Source of the DNA: Verrucomicrobiota bacterium
Lineage (GTDB): Bacteria > Verrucomicrobiota > Verrucomicrobiia > Chthoniobacterales > Terrimicrobiaceae
Length of the DNA: 9,330 nt
Direction of reading: 5' to 3'
Assembly: GCA_026398285.1 (NCBI GenBank)
Contig: JAPLTI010000292.1
Location: 1-9,330, forward strand
Position 1 is the stretch's first letter, and each line of letters starts with the position of its first letter. The position numbers and the translations under genes were made by a program. This document shows, piece by piece, positions 7,571 to 9,330 of this stretch. The notes below the pieces were generated by a model, which did not search any database, had not been told where the DNA came from, and worked only from the letters and a program-made list of their open reading frames with translations.

Positions 7571-8050
7571 ATGGATGCCATAATCGACCTGCTTCAGAAG
7601 AACGCCCTCATGCCGCGCGATGAGATGGCGCGTTTGCTTAATATGACCACTGCCGAGGTCGAGGCGGCCATAGCCAAGCTCGAGGCGGATGGCATCATTC
7701 TTGGTTACCAGCCCGTATTGAACCGCGAAAAGTGGGACACCGACAAGGTCACGGCGGTGATCGAGGTAAAAATAACTCCCGAACGGGATGGCGGCTTCGA
7801 CCGCATTGCCTCGCGCATTGCGCGGTTCCCGGAGGTGCAGAGCTGCTACCTCGTGAGCGGCGGCTATGATTTGCTGATTTTGGTCGAGGCTCCGAACCTT
7901 CGCGCTGCCGCTGCGTTCGTCGCCGAGCGGCTCAGCACTATTGATGCGGTGCAGTCCACCGCCACGCACTTCCGCCTGAAAACCTACAAGGAAAACGGCA
8001 CCTTCCACACCTTCGAGGCGAGTTCCGAGCGTCTCTCCATCACGCCGTGA
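7571..8050 (+). CDS. Lrp/AsnC-family transcriptional regulator
   Basis: A 159-residue protein, the normal size for the family. The N-terminal winged helix-turn-helix (about 3-50) reads MPRDEMARLLNMTTAEVEAA..LEADGIILGYQPVLN, with the typical GxI.GY turn into the linker. The C-terminal RAM effector domain (about 62-140) includes VTAVIEVKI, the SGGYDLLILVEA segment with G98-Y99-D100 in the ligand pocket region, and TATHFRLKTYKENG. The ATG at 7571 is preferred; a TTG at 7565 in the same frame would add two residues. Neither has a clear Shine-Dalgarno sequence. The stop overlaps the start of the next gene by four bases (GTGA), so the two are almost certainly co-transcribed and coupled. It probably senses an amino acid and controls the aminotransferase and itself; ligand and mode are inferred. 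Confidence 0.93.
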   Translation: MDAIIDLLQKNALMPRDEMARLLNMTTAEVEAAIAKLEADGIILGYQPVLNREKWDTDKVTAVIEVKITPERDGGFDRIASRIARFPEVQSCYLVSGGYDLLILVEAPNLRAAAAFVAERLSTIDAVQSTATHFRLKTYKENGTFHTFEASSERLSITP

Positions 8051-9219
8051 GCATCGCCATCGCAGACCATATCCGCGACATCCCGCGCTCGGGAATTCGC
8101 GACTTTTTTGAAATTGTGCAGTCGATGGATGATGTCATCTCGCTCGGCATCGGCGAGCCGGACTTCGCCACTCCATGGCACATCCGCGAGGCGGCCATTT
8201 ACGCTCTGGAGCGGGGTCGCACCGGCTACACATCGAATCTCGGCCTACCGCGCCTGCGCCGGAGTATTTCCGATTACATCAACAAACATTTCGGCATCCG
8301 TTACGAACCGCTCTCTGAGATTCTTGTCTCCGTGGGCGTCTCCGAGGCGATCGATCTCGCGCTCCGCGCCTTGTTGAATGCCGGCGACGAGGTGATATAC
8401 CACGAACCGTGCTATGTGTACTACGCCCCCACGATCACGATGGCGCATGGCGTTCCTGTGCCGGTCCGCACCCGAGCGGAGGATGGATTTTCCCTGCGCG
8501 CCGAGGATTTGGAAAAGGCCATCACGCCCCGCACCCGCGCTCTCATGCTGAATTTCCCGACGAATCCGACAGGCGCCACGATGGAGCCTGCGGAGCTCGA
8601 AAAAATTGCCGCAGTCTGTGTGCGTCACAATCTTGTTGTCCTCACGGATGAAATCTACAGCGAGCTGACCTACGAAGGCGCCAAGCACACCAGCATTGCG
8701 GTTTTTCCCGGAATGAAAGAGCGCACGGTGTTTCTCCATGGTCTCTCCAAGGCTTTTGCCATGACCGGTTGGCGCATCGGTTTCGCCTGCGCGCCCGCCC
8801 CGCTCATCGAGGCGATGATGAAAATTCACCAATACTCGATCCTGTGCGCATCGATCATGGGCCAGGATGCCGCCATCGAAGCCCTCGACCGTGGCGAACA
8901 CAGCGTCGCCCAGATGCGCCGCGAATACGAAATGCGCCGCAACTTCATTGTCGCCGCCCTCAACGAAATGGGCCTCGAATGCCGCTGCCCGCGCGGATCG
9001 TTCTATGTCTTCCCGAAAATCACATCCACCGGCCTCTCCAGCCGCGAATTCTGCATGCGATTGCTGCAGGAAAAGAAAGTCGCCGTCGTGCCGGGTCCCG
9101 CCTTCGGCGCAGGAGGGGAGGGCCATGTGCGCTGCAGCTTCGCAACCGCTCTTCCGCAAATCAAAATCGCCATGCAGCGCATGGCGGAGTTCGTTGGCGA
9201 GTTGAAGCTCGGAAACTAA
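8047..9219 (+). CDS. Class I/II PLP-dependent aminotransferase
   Basis: A 390-residue fold-type I transaminase, full length, transferring amino groups between an amino acid and a 2-oxo acid in the cytoplasm. Visible landmarks: LGIGEPDF near the N-terminus, YHEPCYVYY (118-126) for cofactor stacking, NFPTNPTG with N173, TDEIYSE with D201 (pyridine N) and Y204, LSKAFAMTGWRIG with Schiff-base lysine K235 and phosphate-binding R243, and VRCSFA with R362 for the substrate carboxylate. It resembles the PatA/aspartate aminotransferase I-gamma-like group; the substrate cannot be fixed from sequence. The GTG start at 8047 is chosen because it overlaps the upstream TGA as GTGA and keeps the conserved N-terminal segment (ADHIRDIPRSGIRDFFE), which the ATG at 8125 would lose. 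No good Shine-Dalgarno sequence is seen, in keeping with translational coupling. Confidence 0.95.
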   Translation: MSIAIADHIRDIPRSGIRDFFEIVQSMDDVISLGIGEPDFATPWHIREAAIYALERGRTGYTSNLGLPRLRRSISDYINKHFGIRYEPLSEILVSVGVSEAIDLALRALLNAGDEVIYHEPCYVYYAPTITMAHGVPVPVRTRAEDGFSLRAEDLEKAITPRTRALMLNFPTNPTGATMEPAELEKIAAVCVRHNLVVLTDEIYSELTYEGAKHTSIAVFPGMKERTVFLHGLSKAFAMTGWRIGFACAPAPLIEAMMKIHQYSILCASIMGQDAAIEALDRGEHSVAQMRREYEMRRNFIVAALNEMGLECRCPRGSFYVFPKITSTGLSSREFCMRLLQEKKVAVVPGPAFGAGGEGHVRCSFATALPQIKIAMQRMAEFVGELKLGN

Positions 9220-9249
9220 ATTTGCGGTGATCGCTGCCGCGCTGGGTTT

Positions 9250-9311
9250 GTGGCGGCTGTCTATGACTGCCAAATCGGAGTTCCCCCCGGCGCTCATAGA
9301 GACGCCGCTAC
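9250..9311. repeat. Nested palindromic intergenic element (REP-like)
   Basis: Outer arms GTGGCGGC (9250-9257) and GCCGCTAC (9304-9311) can pair over 8 bases with one G-T wobble. Inside are two smaller palindromes, each with a 3-base loop: GGC-t-GTC tat GAC-t-GCC (9255-9271) and GGCGCTC ata GAG-a-CGCC (9289-9306), sharing a few bases with the outer arms so that alternative foldings compete. A further GCGC-ggta-GCGC occurs at 9319-9330 and may begin another unit. No T-run follows. It lies 30 bases after the aminotransferase stop. From memory, intergenic repeats containing GTAGCGGCGTC are common in Verrucomicrobiota genomes; this was not checked. It could also serve as an mRNA 3'-end structure. 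Confidence 0.5.
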
Positions 9312-9330
9312 AGCAATCGCGCGGTAGCGC

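Noticed and set aside
7557..7583. Tiny open frame of 8 codons (MMYCLWMP) overlapping the Lrp/AsnC start, resembling a leader peptide
   Set aside because: It has no Shine-Dalgarno sequence, no run of regulatory codons and no attenuator hairpin pair; an 8-codon frame arises easily by chance.
8245..9297. Long antisense open frame of 350 codons opposite the aminotransferase
   Set aside because: It is a shadow of a G+C-rich coding sequence. The + strand frame has every class I/II aminotransferase motif, while the antisense product has no recognisable motif and is rich in His, Gly, Ala and Arg.

Overview
The window reads as a bacterial chromosome segment carrying three genes, all on the + strand. 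Most of it (about 80%) is one very large open frame, truncated at its 5' side by the window edge, which encodes a protein of at least 2,486 residues built almost entirely of glycosyltransferase modules. After a 108-base gap comes a short, tightly coupled pair: an Lrp/AsnC-type regulator and a class I/II PLP-dependent aminotransferase whose start overlaps the regulator's stop. The last ~110 bases hold no gene but contain nested palindromes resembling a dispersed intergenic repeat.

Layout. Bases 2-7462: GT4 (N-terminally truncated) - GT2 - second GT4 - an unassigned ~280-residue region - a diverged GT41/SPINDLY-like module - eleven TPR units - a canonical TPR-linked OGT (GT41) module. Bases 7463-7570: intergenic, with two short inverted repeats. 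Bases 7571-8050: Lrp/AsnC regulator. Bases 8047-9219: aminotransferase. Bases 9220-9330: palindromic non-coding DNA.

How the parts may work together. TPR-OGT modules of the GT41 family attach a sugar (usually GlcNAc) to Ser/Thr of proteins, with the TPR superhelix presenting the substrate. GT4 and GT2 enzymes extend glycans. Having all of these in one chain suggests, as inference only, a cytoplasmic assembly line that primes a protein and extends the glycan without releasing it. The downstream pair looks unrelated: a local regulator coupled to an amino-acid transaminase, possibly autoregulated through the inverted repeat just upstream.

Organism. The mixed base composition (AT-rich in places in the first 2 kb, about 55-65% G+C in the last 3 kb), the giant multi-glycosyltransferase TPR protein, the Lrp-aminotransferase pair and the style of the 3' palindromic repeat remind me most of Verrucomicrobiota or a relative in the PVC group. 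This is recall, not a search, and confidence is low to moderate. No RNA genes, CRISPR arrays, insertion sequences or phage genes were seen.
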